From positions 248,001-312,000 of the forward strand of contig NZ_JALJRZ010000003.1 of assembly GCF_024519435.1 (NCBI RefSeq): a stretch of 64,000 bases of DNA. The letters run 5' to 3'. Shown piece by piece: positions 50,501-58,808 of this stretch. The first letter of the stretch is position 1; every line of letters starts with the position of its first letter. Below the pieces are notes generated by a model, which searched no databases, had not been told where the DNA came from, and saw nothing but the letters and a program-made list of their open reading frames with translations. Source of the stretch: Terrabacter sp. Ter38 (GTDB lineage Bacteria > Actinomycetota > Actinomycetes > Actinomycetales > Dermatophilaceae). Both the position numbers and the translations under genes were made by a program.

Positions 50501-53255
50501 CGGCACCAACCCGCAAACCCAGGCCCAGGACTACACGGGCTACTGGAGGGTCGGCGGCGACACTCACTGGGGAGACGCCGACAGCCAGTGGTTCAACGGC
50601 CGAATCGACGAGGTCGCGATCTACTCGCGCGCACTCCCGCTGGCCGAGGTGCAGGCCCACTACTCCGCCAACGGCGGCACCGTGGTCAACACCCCGCCGG
50701 TCGCGTCATTCACGGCATCTACGGTCGGGCGTGACCTCACGGTGGACGGCTCGGGCTCGAGCGACCCCGACGGGAGCATCGCCTCCTACGTCTGGAACTT
50801 CGGTGACGGGGCGACGGGCAGTGGCGAGACAGCGGCACACACCTACGCTGCGTCAGGCACCTACACGGTAACTCTGACGGTGACGGACAACCGTGGAGCC
50901 GCCGTCGCGACGACCCGCTCGGTCGTCACGGTGGCCCCACCGACCGATGCCTACGGTGCTGCGGTCTACGCGACCAATCCCGACCTCTACTGGAGACTCG
51001 GTGAGAGCGGCGGCGTAGATGCTGCTGACGCCATGGGCCGCAACGGTGGCACCTACTTCGGTGGCGGTGTCAGCTACGGCGGCGTGGGCGCGGTGCCAGG
51101 CACCAACACGTCCGTCGGCTTCGACGGCAACGTCTCCGGTGTCGGATCCACGTCGGCGGTCGACAACCCGACCACCTACACAGAGGAGCTCTGGTTCAAG
51201 ACAACCACCACCTCTGGAGGCAAGCTCATCGGCTTCGGCGACCGGCAGAATGGGTTCAGCAGCAACTACGACCGTCACGTCTACATGACCGCGTCGGGCC
51301 AGTTGAACTTCGGCGTCTACACCGGTGCGCTCAACGTCGTCACCTCGCCGCGGTCGTACAACAACGGCCAGTGGCACCACATCGCTGCGATGCAAGGCTC
51401 GGACGGCATGAAGCTGTACGTCGACGGGGCGCTCGTCGGTACCGACCCGCAGACCGCCGCACAGCCCTACTCGGGCTACTGGCGCGTGGGTGGCGACAGC
51501 TCGTGGGCCGACAGCAACTTCTTCGCGGGCCAGATCGACGAGGTCGCCGTCTACTCCAAGACGCTGAGCTCGGCGCAGGTGCAGAACCACTTCGTAAAGG
51601 GTGGCGGCGTGGTGGCCAACGATCCGCCTGTTGCCTCATTCACGGCAACGCTCACCGGCCGCACCGTAGCCGTGGACGCCTCGGCGTCGACCGACCCCGA
51701 CGGCAACATCGCGACATACGAGTGGGACTTCGGCGACGGTGCGACCGATACCGGAGTCACTGCGGCCCACCCCTACACCGCCGCGGGGCCGCACACCGTG
51801 ACGCTCAAGGTGACCGACGACAAGGGTGGCAGCAACACGACCACCCGCGCCGTCAACATAGCCAACCAGGACCCGACCGCCTCCTTCACCTCGACCTCCA
51901 ACCGGTTCACGGCGACCGTCAACGGATCGGCCAGCACCGACCCCGACGGCAACATCGCGTCGTACGCCTGGACCTTCGGTGACGGAGGCACGGCCTCCAC
52001 CGCGACGGCGAACCACACGTACGCCGCCGCCGGCGCCTTCAGTGTCAAGCTCGTCGTCACCGACAACGACGGCGCCACGGCGGAGGTGACCCATACGGTC
52101 ACGGTCTCCGGCAACGCGGCTCCGGTCGCGTCCTTCACGACCGGTACCAACGGTCTGGTGGTGACGGTCAACGGATCGGCCAGCACCGACCCCGACGGCA
52201 CCATCGCGACGTACGCCTGGATCTTCGGTGACGGGGGCACGGCCACGACCCCGACTCCGACGGCGAACCACACGTACGCCGCCGGCGGCACCTACACGAT
52301 CACGCTCACGGTGACCGACAACGACGGCACGTCGACGTCGACCACCCGCAGCGTGGCCGTGGTGGCCAACCAGTCGCCCACTGCCGCCTTCACCCAGACG
52401 GCCAACGACCTGGTGCTCGCGCTCGACGGGTCCGGTTCGTCCGACCCCGACGGCACGATCGCGGCGTACGCCTGGACCTTCGGTGACGGCGACACGGCAT
52501 CCGTGGTCAAGCCCTCGCACACCTACGCGGCACCCGGCACCTACACCGTGGCCCTGAAGGTGACGGACAACGTCGGTGCCGTCGACACGGTGACGAAGTC
52601 GGTCGTCGTGACCGGGCCGTTCGCGAAGGACACCTTCGCCCGCACGCTCGCGACCGGTCTGGGCAGTGCACAGACCGGTGGGGCCTGGACGCTGTCGGGT
52701 GTGGCATCGGCGTTCTCGGTGGCCAACGGATGGGGCAACATGCGGGTCGCCACAGCCGGCAAGGGTCTTGCGGCCTCGCTGGCCGGCGTGTCCTCGACCG
52801 ACACCGACCTCTCGATGCGCTTCACCTTCGACACCGCGCCCACCGGTGGCGGTCACTACGGCTACTTCACGGCTCGTGGTTCCTTCAACGACGCTTACCG
52901 CACCAAGGTGTTCGTCGCGGCCAACGGCGCGATGACGGTCGCCCTCACCAAGGTCGTGGCTGGGGCGGAGACGACGTTCGCGTCGCAGACGCTCACTGGT
53001 GTCACGTTCGTGCCGGGCACGTCGTACTCGGTGCGGATGCAGGCGTGGGGCACCAGCCCCACGCGCCTTACCGCCAAGGTCTGGCGCAGCTCGGACACCG
53101 AGCCCACCGCATGGACGGTCAGCGCGACCGATGCGACTGCCTCGCTGCAGGTGGCCGGCGGCATCGTCGCCACCTGCTACGAATCGGGCACGGCCACGAA
53201 CGCCCCTGTGACGTTCCGCATCGCCGACCTCGTCGCTCGCAAGACCGGCAACTGA
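47559..53255 (+). CDS. larger paralogue: beta-propeller-like head, 3 LamG, 5 PKD, C-terminal module
   Basis: 1898 residues, aligned with the preceding protein from the mature start (LPTWQINGVGWAQVVVGNTVYVTG). Head to about 465, fibronectin-like domain about 480-575, LamG about 580-810 and 815-1040, one PKD about 1045-1125, a third LamG about 1130-1345, four PKD about 1350-1690, and the shared C-terminal module about 1695-1898 (YRTKVFVAANGAMTVALTKV). LamG domains have the WHH.V....G..LYVDG pattern. The domain gain relative to its neighbour suggests intragenic duplication. Basic signal start (RSRTVQAG, RRRVALPVV). The strong terminator at 53275 ends this operon. Confidence 0.88.
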   Translation: MLSFKSPFGGARRSRTVQAGRDGQSRVRLSGSWRRRVALPVVIGMFGAALPVALSTSSAVADTRPPAGVPATASAKALPTWQINGVGWAQVVVGNTVYVTGNFTTARPPGVGIGGAGQVNVGHLLAYDITTGNRIASFNHILNAQGRGIAASPDGSRVYVVGDFTTVDGAARGHVAAFDTVSGALVTNLAPNVNGAVRAVTATNTAVYFGGSFSNVNGTARGSLASVNTSDGSLRSWAPGVDATVWSMVLTPDLSKVVIGGQFVNLNATVVNGHGAVSASTGGILPWLANQYVHDATNGAVGSLTTDGTYIYGTGWAFGAGSSFEGTYAANPADGSIHWIYDCLGDTYSAAAAGDAIYSVGHSHDCTMIDEFPDTNPRVRWQNSLAFTKDARGTNRGPDVYGWNYNGLPAPKLLHWFPQWSNGSFTGQYQAGWSVTGNSQYVAVAGEFPYVNGGAQQGLVRFGIGTTANNTSGPTYETKPPRDVPSTTAGSVRPGTVRVGFGSAWDYDNETLTYQVVRDGNTNVGAPITQKSNFWTLPSLSITDTNVPAGNHTYRVRITDPFGNLLLSPVSNQVAVSNTIGAYGDAVIADDPVDYWRFGEAGGNLALDGGSAGLDQSTKAGVTWGASGAVSGNTAARFDGTSTGQAGTSTLISGPDSFATEAWINTTTASGGKILGFGNSNQGGSGSYDRHVYMTSAGKLVFGIYDGGTRTITTADSFNDGQWHHIVASMGSEGMRLYVDGLLQGKQPSVTAGQPYQGYWLVGGDSLGGWPDQPSSNFFAGAIDEVAVYGAPLTEAKVRAHYTASGRTVNVPPAPSDSYGSAVYGSTPDFYWRLNEATGSVARDEMGSTNGNLTGGFTLGVAGAVPGQAGDKSVGLDGVNGNVTAATTVTNPTTYSEELWFNTTTTRGGKLIGMGDQPTGNSGGYDRHVWMLNDGRLRFGTWTGQPNTIDSSRPYNDGGWHHMVATQGAAGMKLIVDGVLVGTNPQTQAQDYTGYWRVGGDTHWGDADSQWFNGRIDEVAIYSRALPLAEVQAHYSANGGTVVNTPPVASFTASTVGRDLTVDGSGSSDPDGSIASYVWNFGDGATGSGETAAHTYAASGTYTVTLTVTDNRGAAVATTRSVVTVAPPTDAYGAAVYATNPDLYWRLGESGGVDAADAMGRNGGTYFGGGVSYGGVGAVPGTNTSVGFDGNVSGVGSTSAVDNPTTYTEELWFKTTTTSGGKLIGFGDRQNGFSSNYDRHVYMTASGQLNFGVYTGALNVVTSPRSYNNGQWHHIAAMQGSDGMKLYVDGALVGTDPQTAAQPYSGYWRVGGDSSWADSNFFAGQIDEVAVYSKTLSSAQVQNHFVKGGGVVANDPPVASFTATLTGRTVAVDASASTDPDGNIATYEWDFGDGATDTGVTAAHPYTAAGPHTVTLKVTDDKGGSNTTTRAVNIANQDPTASFTSTSNRFTATVNGSASTDPDGNIASYAWTFGDGGTASTATANHTYAAAGAFSVKLVVTDNDGATAEVTHTVTVSGNAAPVASFTTGTNGLVVTVNGSASTDPDGTIATYAWIFGDGGTATTPTPTANHTYAAGGTYTITLTVTDNDGTSTSTTRSVAVVANQSPTAAFTQTANDLVLALDGSGSSDPDGTIAAYAWTFGDGDTASVVKPSHTYAAPGTYTVALKVTDNVGAVDTVTKSVVVTGPFAKDTFARTLATGLGSAQTGGAWTLSGVASAFSVANGWGNMRVATAGKGLAASLAGVSSTDTDLSMRFTFDTAPTGGGHYGYFTARGSFNDAYRTKVFVAANGAMTVALTKVVAGAETTFASQTLTGVTFVPGTSYSVRMQAWGTSPTRLTAKVWRSSDTEPTAWTVSATDATASLQVAGGIVATCYESGTATNAPVTFRIADLVARKTGN

Positions 53256-53274
53256 GGTAGCTCGACCGCAGGCC

Positions 53275-53312
53275 CAGGAGGCCGCTCGTCCACCCGGACG
53301 GGCGGCTTCCTG
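53275..53312 (+). terminator. terminator after the LamG/PKD operon
   Basis: A 17-base stem with two mismatches (53275-53291 with 53296-53312) around ACCC, directly after the stop at 53255. Confidence 0.8.
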
Positions 53313-53395
53313 TCGTTCCCGGACGCCGCGGGCCCAGACTGCGGCCCGAGCCCGGGTGGCTCGTCGGTACGAATTGATCAGGGAACTTCGCCCCT

Positions 53396-53429
53396 ATTTG
53401 CCCGCAAATGTCCGGGTATGGTCATGAAA
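53396..53429 (+). promoter_or_regulatory. palindrome and promoter-like sequence before the beta-helix gene
   Basis: ATTTGC-CC-GCAAAT (53396-53409) is a perfect dyad, followed by TATGGT (53417-53422) and GTCATGAAAC (53421-53430). The last motif is shared with the upstream regions of both sigma fusion genes. Confidence 0.45.
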
Positions 53430-53540
53430 CGGCAACGGCTGAAACCCATTTGGGCGGTGTCTCGGGGCTAACGTGTTCGGCTCCCCCCCGACGTGGGTTC
53501 CCCACCCACCAACCCCCACCCCCTGAAGGGCAACTCATCG

Positions 53541-55904
53541 ATGACTCCTGTCCACTTCCGCACCCCTCTGAGCCGGCGGTCGCTCCCATGGTCCGGCGCG
53601 TTCGTGGCCTCGGCCCTGGCGGTCGCCGGGCTGGCCCCGGTCGCCGGCGCCGTGGCTGCCCCACAGGCCGTCAGCGCCTCCGTCGTGAGCGCCACGACCA
53701 CCGATGTCACCCTCGCCCCGGGCACCGAGACACAGCAGACCGCCGGTACCACGTCCCTGACCGACGTCCTCGTGCACACCCAGTTCACCGTGCCCGACGC
53801 GTACCCCATCTACTACTCGGCGCAGGCCCGTCGCCAGGCCGACGGCAGGGCCTATCGGGCTCGCGTCGTCATCCCGGCTACCGGCCGGCAGCTGCTGCAG
53901 ATCCTGCGGGTCGAGCCCGGCGGCGCCGTCACGACGCTCAAGGAGAGCCTGCTGACCGCGCCGGCGCTGGTCGGAACGTCCGTGGACGTCGACCTGTCCA
54001 TCTCGGGATCGAACCCGGTCACCCTGCAGGCCCGCACCCGAGTCGGTAGCGCACCGGTCACCGACGCCTGGCAGCTGACAGCCACCGACACCACGGCCCA
54101 GCAGATCTCCGGCGCCGGGACCTCCGGCATGCACGCCTACCTCTCCCGAGGCGCGGCGAAGTCGGTGGTGCTCCGCACCACGGCCCTCTCGGCCACCGAC
54201 ACCACCAGGACGACACCGACACCGCCGCCGCCCACTCCGGCCCCGGTCGGCTCCAGCGGCAGCGCCCCGGTGGGCACGACCACCTACGCCGCTCCGGCAG
54301 GTGCCGTCTACGTCTCGACGAGCGGCTCGGATGCCGGCTCGGGGAGCCTGTCCGCCCCGAAGCGCACGGTGACCGCCGCGATCGCCGTCGCCCCGTCGGG
54401 TGGCACGATCGTCGTCCGAGGCGGTACGTACTACGAGAGCGTCACCGTCCCGTCGAACAAGTCGCTGACCATCCAGTCGTTCCCCAGTGAGGCGGTCTGG
54501 TTCGACGCCACGGTCCCCGTCTCCGGTCTGGCCAAGACGGGCAACGTCTGGGCCACCTCCTGGCGGGTGCACCTCGACCACAGCCCGACGGACACGCGCG
54601 GAGCACCCGACTACACCACCCCGGGCTGGCAGTTCGTCAACCCGGCCTACCCGATGGCCCCCTACCCCGAGCAGGTGTGGGTCGGCGGGGTCGAGCAACG
54701 TCAGGTCAAGTCGCTCTCGCTGGTCGGGTCCGGCTCGTTCTACCTCGACGAAGGGGCTGAGCGGCTCTACCTCGGCACCGACCCGACCGGCAAGTCGGTG
54801 CGCAGCAGCGTCCTGGGGCGCGCCTTCAGCGTGCAGTCGGCCAACACCACGATCCGCGGCATCGGCGTGCGCAACTACGCGACGTCCGTGCCCGACCAGG
54901 GTGCCGTGCGCACCAGCGGTGCGAACTTCGTGCTCGAGAACGTCGTCGTCGCCGACAGTTCGACCGGCGGCGTGGGCGTGTTCGCCCCCGGTGCACGGTT
55001 GCGCCACATCACCGTGTCCGGCAGCGGCCAGCAGGGCATTCAGGGCCACTTCGCCGACGACATCGCCATCACGGACTCGCGCATCACTAACAGCAACGAC
55101 GAGCGGTTCAACCAGATCCCGGCAGCCGGCGGCATCAAGCTGACCTCGAGCCGCAAGGTGCTGCTCTCGGGCAGCGTCATCACCGGCGGAGTGGGCAGCG
55201 CCTTCTGGAGCGACATGGCCTGCTACGACCTCACCGTCGTGGGCAACACCATCGCGAACAACTCCTGGCGCGGCATCTTCCTCGAGCTGTCGTCGAAGGC
55301 CGTCGTGGCCAACAACGTGCTGCGCGACAACGGCGGCGAGCAGCTCACCTCGCGCCAGACCGACCGCGTCAAGGTGTGGAACAACACCTTCGTCGGGTCA
55401 TCGAAAGCGGTTGAGTTCGTTCGTGACTCGCGCAACCAGTCCAACACCGCCTACGCGCGCGACACCCGGCGCCCCTTCCCGGACCCCGAGATGCCGTGGA
55501 GCATCGGCAACAGCCAGGTCAGCAACAACATCCAGCAGTCGAGTGCCAGCTATCTGCTCTCGGTCGAGGACTACACCCACGAGAAGGGCGCCAGCCAGCT
55601 CGGGATCGTGGCGAATGGCAATGTCTACAGCCAGCAGCGGGCCGGCGTGCCCGGGTGGCTGGTGGTGTGGGCTCGGCCCGGGACCGACCCGGCGGTCTAC
55701 GGCACCCTGGCCGGTTTCATGACCGCGACGGGTCAGGAACGCCAGAGCCTGTCGCTCATTGTGCCGACCGCCGTAGGTAGCGACAATGTCCCCCTTCAGT
55801 CTGTGCTGGACAAGGTGGGGTCGGTCGCCCAGTCGCTGCCCTCAGATGTTGCCTCGGTGACCGGCCGCGCCACCGGGGCCAAGTACCTGGGGGCGTGGCG
55901 CTGA
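53541..55904 (+). CDS. secreted right-handed parallel beta-helix protein
   Basis: 787 residues. The signal sequence (about 1-40) ends AGAVAAPQA. Residues about 45-215 form a module homologous to the C-terminal module of the two upstream LamG/PKD proteins (YRARVVIPATGRQLLQILRV, DAWQLTATDTTAQQ). A Thr/Pro linker follows at about 220-255. From about 265 a parallel beta-helix begins with the typical VYVSTSGSDAGSGSLSAPKRTVTAAIA start and coil repeats such as LTIQSF, TTIRGIGVRNY, FVLENVVVADSS, VVANNVLRDN and VKVWNNTF. Such folds bind or cleave polysaccharides (lyases, epimerases). No catalytic residues can be fixed by eye. It probably acts on the locus's own glycan. Confidence 0.87.
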   Translation: MTPVHFRTPLSRRSLPWSGAFVASALAVAGLAPVAGAVAAPQAVSASVVSATTTDVTLAPGTETQQTAGTTSLTDVLVHTQFTVPDAYPIYYSAQARRQADGRAYRARVVIPATGRQLLQILRVEPGGAVTTLKESLLTAPALVGTSVDVDLSISGSNPVTLQARTRVGSAPVTDAWQLTATDTTAQQISGAGTSGMHAYLSRGAAKSVVLRTTALSATDTTRTTPTPPPPTPAPVGSSGSAPVGTTTYAAPAGAVYVSTSGSDAGSGSLSAPKRTVTAAIAVAPSGGTIVVRGGTYYESVTVPSNKSLTIQSFPSEAVWFDATVPVSGLAKTGNVWATSWRVHLDHSPTDTRGAPDYTTPGWQFVNPAYPMAPYPEQVWVGGVEQRQVKSLSLVGSGSFYLDEGAERLYLGTDPTGKSVRSSVLGRAFSVQSANTTIRGIGVRNYATSVPDQGAVRTSGANFVLENVVVADSSTGGVGVFAPGARLRHITVSGSGQQGIQGHFADDIAITDSRITNSNDERFNQIPAAGGIKLTSSRKVLLSGSVITGGVGSAFWSDMACYDLTVVGNTIANNSWRGIFLELSSKAVVANNVLRDNGGEQLTSRQTDRVKVWNNTFVGSSKAVEFVRDSRNQSNTAYARDTRRPFPDPEMPWSIGNSQVSNNIQQSSASYLLSVEDYTHEKGASQLGIVANGNVYSQQRAGVPGWLVVWARPGTDPAVYGTLAGFMTATGQERQSLSLIVPTAVGSDNVPLQSVLDKVGSVAQSLPSDVASVTGRATGAKYLGAWR

Positions 55905-55990
55905 CCAACGTGCACGAACGCTGACGAACCGGCCCGGCTCTCGCCCGCCTGATGGCATGATGGCGGGCGAGAGCGGGGAGGTGGGTCGGC

Positions 55991-57307
55991 ATGCAGTTCA
56001 TCGCGTGGGCGATCGCCTGCCTCATCCTGTCGGTGGCGCTGGTGCGTCGCCCGATGGTCCCCCTCATCACGGCCATGTCCATATGGGTGCTCGTGCCCGG
56101 CACCGCCGGGCACGTGCTCACCGGTGTCGCCACCGGACCCCTGGCGATCCACCCGGCCGCCGTGCTCATCATGACGAGTGCGGCGGTGCAGGTGGTCGAG
56201 CGCCCGAGACGTGTTCTCGCTGCCCTCCAGCACCGACCCGAGTGGACCGTGCTGCTCGCGACGGTGGCCGGCATCTCGAGCGTGATCGGCATCTACAGCG
56301 GCCTCGGCTTCGACTCGATCGCGGCGGCTGGAGACCAGGTGCTCTGGCCTCTCGTGCTCTTCTTCCTGCTGGGGGCCTGCCTCCTTGAGCGGCCCGAGCG
56401 GCTCCAGACGTTGCGCACCTGGTTCGTCGTCGCCGCCACGGGTGAGGCGCTGCTCGCCATCGCGCAGCTCGGACTCCAGAGCTCGATCTTCTTCACCTCC
56501 GAGTTCGCCGAGCAGCGCTTCTTCCGGCAGGACCTCAACCGGTGGATGGGCACGCTGGACCACCCGCTCATCCTCTCGTTCTTCCTCGTCCTCTCACTGT
56601 TCCTGCTCGCCTCGTACCGACGTTGGTGGGTCATCTTGCCGCTCATGCTCACGATGCTGGGCGGCATCGTCGTCACCCAGTCGCGCGTGGGTGTCGGGGT
56701 CGCCATCGTCGGCGTGATCTACGTCATCCGCCGGGCCGCGCTGCGAGGTGCCTGGCAGCGAGTCCTGCTCCTCCTCCCGCTCGTGGCGGGGGCGGCCATC
56801 GCCGTCGCCAACGGCGTCACCGACGCGATCCAGGCCCGGGTCGTCGACGACACGGGGTCCACGAGCGCGCGAGCCAACGCCCTCGGCTACTTCCTCGACC
56901 ACATCGGCGAGTATTCGTGGATGGGGCAGGGCCTCAACGGCAGCTTCGCAGTCTCCGACAACGCCGGCCTGGGCACGAGCTTCGAGAGCGCCGTCCTGAT
57001 GTACTCCATCGACCTCGGGATCGTGGCAACAGCGTTCTACTTCGGGGTCATGCTCATGACAGTGATCCGAGCGTTCGGGCGCATGGTGATGGCGGGGCCA
57101 GTCGGGTCGGGCGTTGCCGCCTTGCTCATCCCGCAGTCGTTCAGCGCCCTGTCCGGCAATACGGCAGCGCCCATGATCGTCTGGGCCATTTTCGCGATGA
57201 CAGGGTTCGGCGTGCTCCTGGAGCGCGGCCCCCAGCGTCACTCGGTTCCCCTGCGCCGATCCGCGCACGAAGATACGTTCTCCTCAGGAACGGTCCGAAC
57301 GCGTTGA
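55991..57307 (+). CDS. O-antigen ligase/polymerase-like membrane protein (Wzy)
   Basis: A 438-residue protein with about eleven hydrophobic helices and a large loop between about 270 and 320 (DTGSTSARANALGYFLDHIGEYSWMGQGLN). The pattern VVTQSRVGVGVAI followed by that loop with R and H matches the Wzy_C/O-antigen ligase family. It should polymerise lipid-linked repeat units on the outer side of the membrane. A GGGCGAGAGCGGGGAGGTGGG stretch before the ATG supplies the ribosome site. It is followed by a Wzx-like flippase gene, the expected partner. Confidence 0.88.
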   Translation: MQFIAWAIACLILSVALVRRPMVPLITAMSIWVLVPGTAGHVLTGVATGPLAIHPAAVLIMTSAAVQVVERPRRVLAALQHRPEWTVLLATVAGISSVIGIYSGLGFDSIAAAGDQVLWPLVLFFLLGACLLERPERLQTLRTWFVVAATGEALLAIAQLGLQSSIFFTSEFAEQRFFRQDLNRWMGTLDHPLILSFFLVLSLFLLASYRRWWVILPLMLTMLGGIVVTQSRVGVGVAIVGVIYVIRRAALRGAWQRVLLLLPLVAGAAIAVANGVTDAIQARVVDDTGSTSARANALGYFLDHIGEYSWMGQGLNGSFAVSDNAGLGTSFESAVLMYSIDLGIVATAFYFGVMLMTVIRAFGRMVMAGPVGSGVAALLIPQSFSALSGNTAAPMIVWAIFAMTGFGVLLERGPQRHSVPLRRSAHEDTFSSGTVRTR

Positions 57308-57353
57308 TCCAATTCCTGACCAAGTCTGGCTACACGGCGGGAGGATTTCGGTC

Positions 57354-58808
57354 ATGGCGAGCCTCGGCCGATTGGCAGCACGTGGGGCGGGTGTCACCTT
57401 TGGTGCTCAGCTAACCCGCTTCGCACTGCAGATCGTGTCGCTCGCGGTGCTCTCACGCATCCTCACCCCCGCCCAGGTGGGGCTGGTCGCCATGGTCACG
57501 GCAATCCTCAACGTGGCAGAAATCGTACGCGACTTCGGTCTCTCGGCGGCAGCGGTATCGGCCAAGACCGTCTCGATTGCCGAGCGCAGCAACCTGTTCT
57601 GGCTGAACCTGGCCATCGGGACCGCATGCTCGGTCGTGGCCGTCGCTCTGGCCCCGGTGCTCGCACGGCTGTACGGAGAGCCGGAAGTGCAGGGCATCGC
57701 CTACGCTCTTGCCGGCCTCTTCGTGGTCTCCGGCGCGAACACCCAGTACCGAGCCGACCTCAGCCGGGCGATGCGCTTCTCGGCTCTGGCGATCACCGAC
57801 ATCGGCGCCCAATCAGTGAGCGTCATCGTGTCCATCGTGGCGGCCCTCTCCGGCGCTGGCTACTGGGCGATCGTGCTGCAGCAGGCGACCTTCGTGATCT
57901 CCACCTTTGCCATCAACCTCGTGCAGTGCAGCTGGCTGCCAGGGCGCCCTCGCCGGGATGTCAGTGTGCGTGCGTTCGCCCGCACAGGGTCGCACCTCCT
58001 TGGTACCAACCTGCTTGGGTTCGCGGTGAACAACATCGACAACGTCGGCATCGGAGCAGTGTGGGGCCCAACCGCGGTCGGCCTTTACAGCCGTGCCTTC
58101 CAGTTGCTGCAGGTGCCCCTCCAGCAGGTGAACGCGCCGCTGTCGAGGGTGGTGCTGCCCGTGCTGTCCCAGCTGCACGACCAGCCGGAGGTGTTTGACC
58201 GGTTCTTCCAGCGATTTCAGCTCGCACTCTGTTACGCCCTTGGTCTCGGTTTCGCCGTGCTCGCCGGGGTGAGCGACCCCCTCGTCCACGTGTTGTTCGG
58301 GCCCGCATGGGCAGGCGCCGCGCCCATCCTGGCGGTGCTGGCGTGCAGCGGAATCTTCCGAGGCATCGACTCCGCCAACTACCAGCTGTGGGTGGCCAAG
58401 GGGCTCACCGGCAAACTGCTCAAGTTCTATCTCGTTTCCCGCCCGATCATGATCCTGTGCATCCTCGCTGGGCTGCCCTGGGGCCCGATCGGGGTGGCGT
58501 TCGCACACCTCGTTGTGGCCGTCGCCCACTGGGCAGTCGGCCTGCGTTATGTGTGTGTGCTCGCTGGCACCGACTGGCGCCCCATCCTCGGGCAGTCGGT
58601 CCGCACCATGCTGCTCGTGATCGGCCCGGCCGGACTGGTCGCGTGGGCAGCAACCCAGATCGTCGCCGGCCCCGTCCTGCGCCTCGCCGCCGGGGTGGCG
58701 GCCGGCCTGTTGTGGGCGGTTGTCTCGACAGCTCTGATCCCGCCGGTGCGTCGCTCCGCGGCGCCGCTCGTAAGCGTAGCCTTACGGGCCGTGCGTTCCG
58801 CGGCCTGA
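57354..58808 (+). CDS. lipopolysaccharide/EPS flippase-like protein (Wzx, MOP superfamily)
   Basis: A 484-residue membrane protein with about fourteen helices. The start GAGVTFGAQLTRFALQIVSLAVLSRILTPAQVGLVAMV (landmark: RILTPAQVGLVAM) is the signature of polysaccharide transporters of the MOP superfamily (PST/WzxC type). NLLGFAVNNIDNVGIGAVWGPTAVGLYSRAFQLLQVP is a second conserved stretch. It likely flips lipid-linked oligosaccharide across the membrane for the polymerase upstream. It overlaps the opposing glycosyltransferase gene by 27 bases at their 3' ends. Confidence 0.93.
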   Translation: MASLGRLAARGAGVTFGAQLTRFALQIVSLAVLSRILTPAQVGLVAMVTAILNVAEIVRDFGLSAAAVSAKTVSIAERSNLFWLNLAIGTACSVVAVALAPVLARLYGEPEVQGIAYALAGLFVVSGANTQYRADLSRAMRFSALAITDIGAQSVSVIVSIVAALSGAGYWAIVLQQATFVISTFAINLVQCSWLPGRPRRDVSVRAFARTGSHLLGTNLLGFAVNNIDNVGIGAVWGPTAVGLYSRAFQLLQVPLQQVNAPLSRVVLPVLSQLHDQPEVFDRFFQRFQLALCYALGLGFAVLAGVSDPLVHVLFGPAWAGAAPILAVLACSGIFRGIDSANYQLWVAKGLTGKLLKFYLVSRPIMILCILAGLPWGPIGVAFAHLVVAVAHWAVGLRYVCVLAGTDWRPILGQSVRTMLLVIGPAGLVAWAATQIVAGPVLRLAAGVAAGLLWAVVSTALIPPVRRSAAPLVSVALRAVRSAA

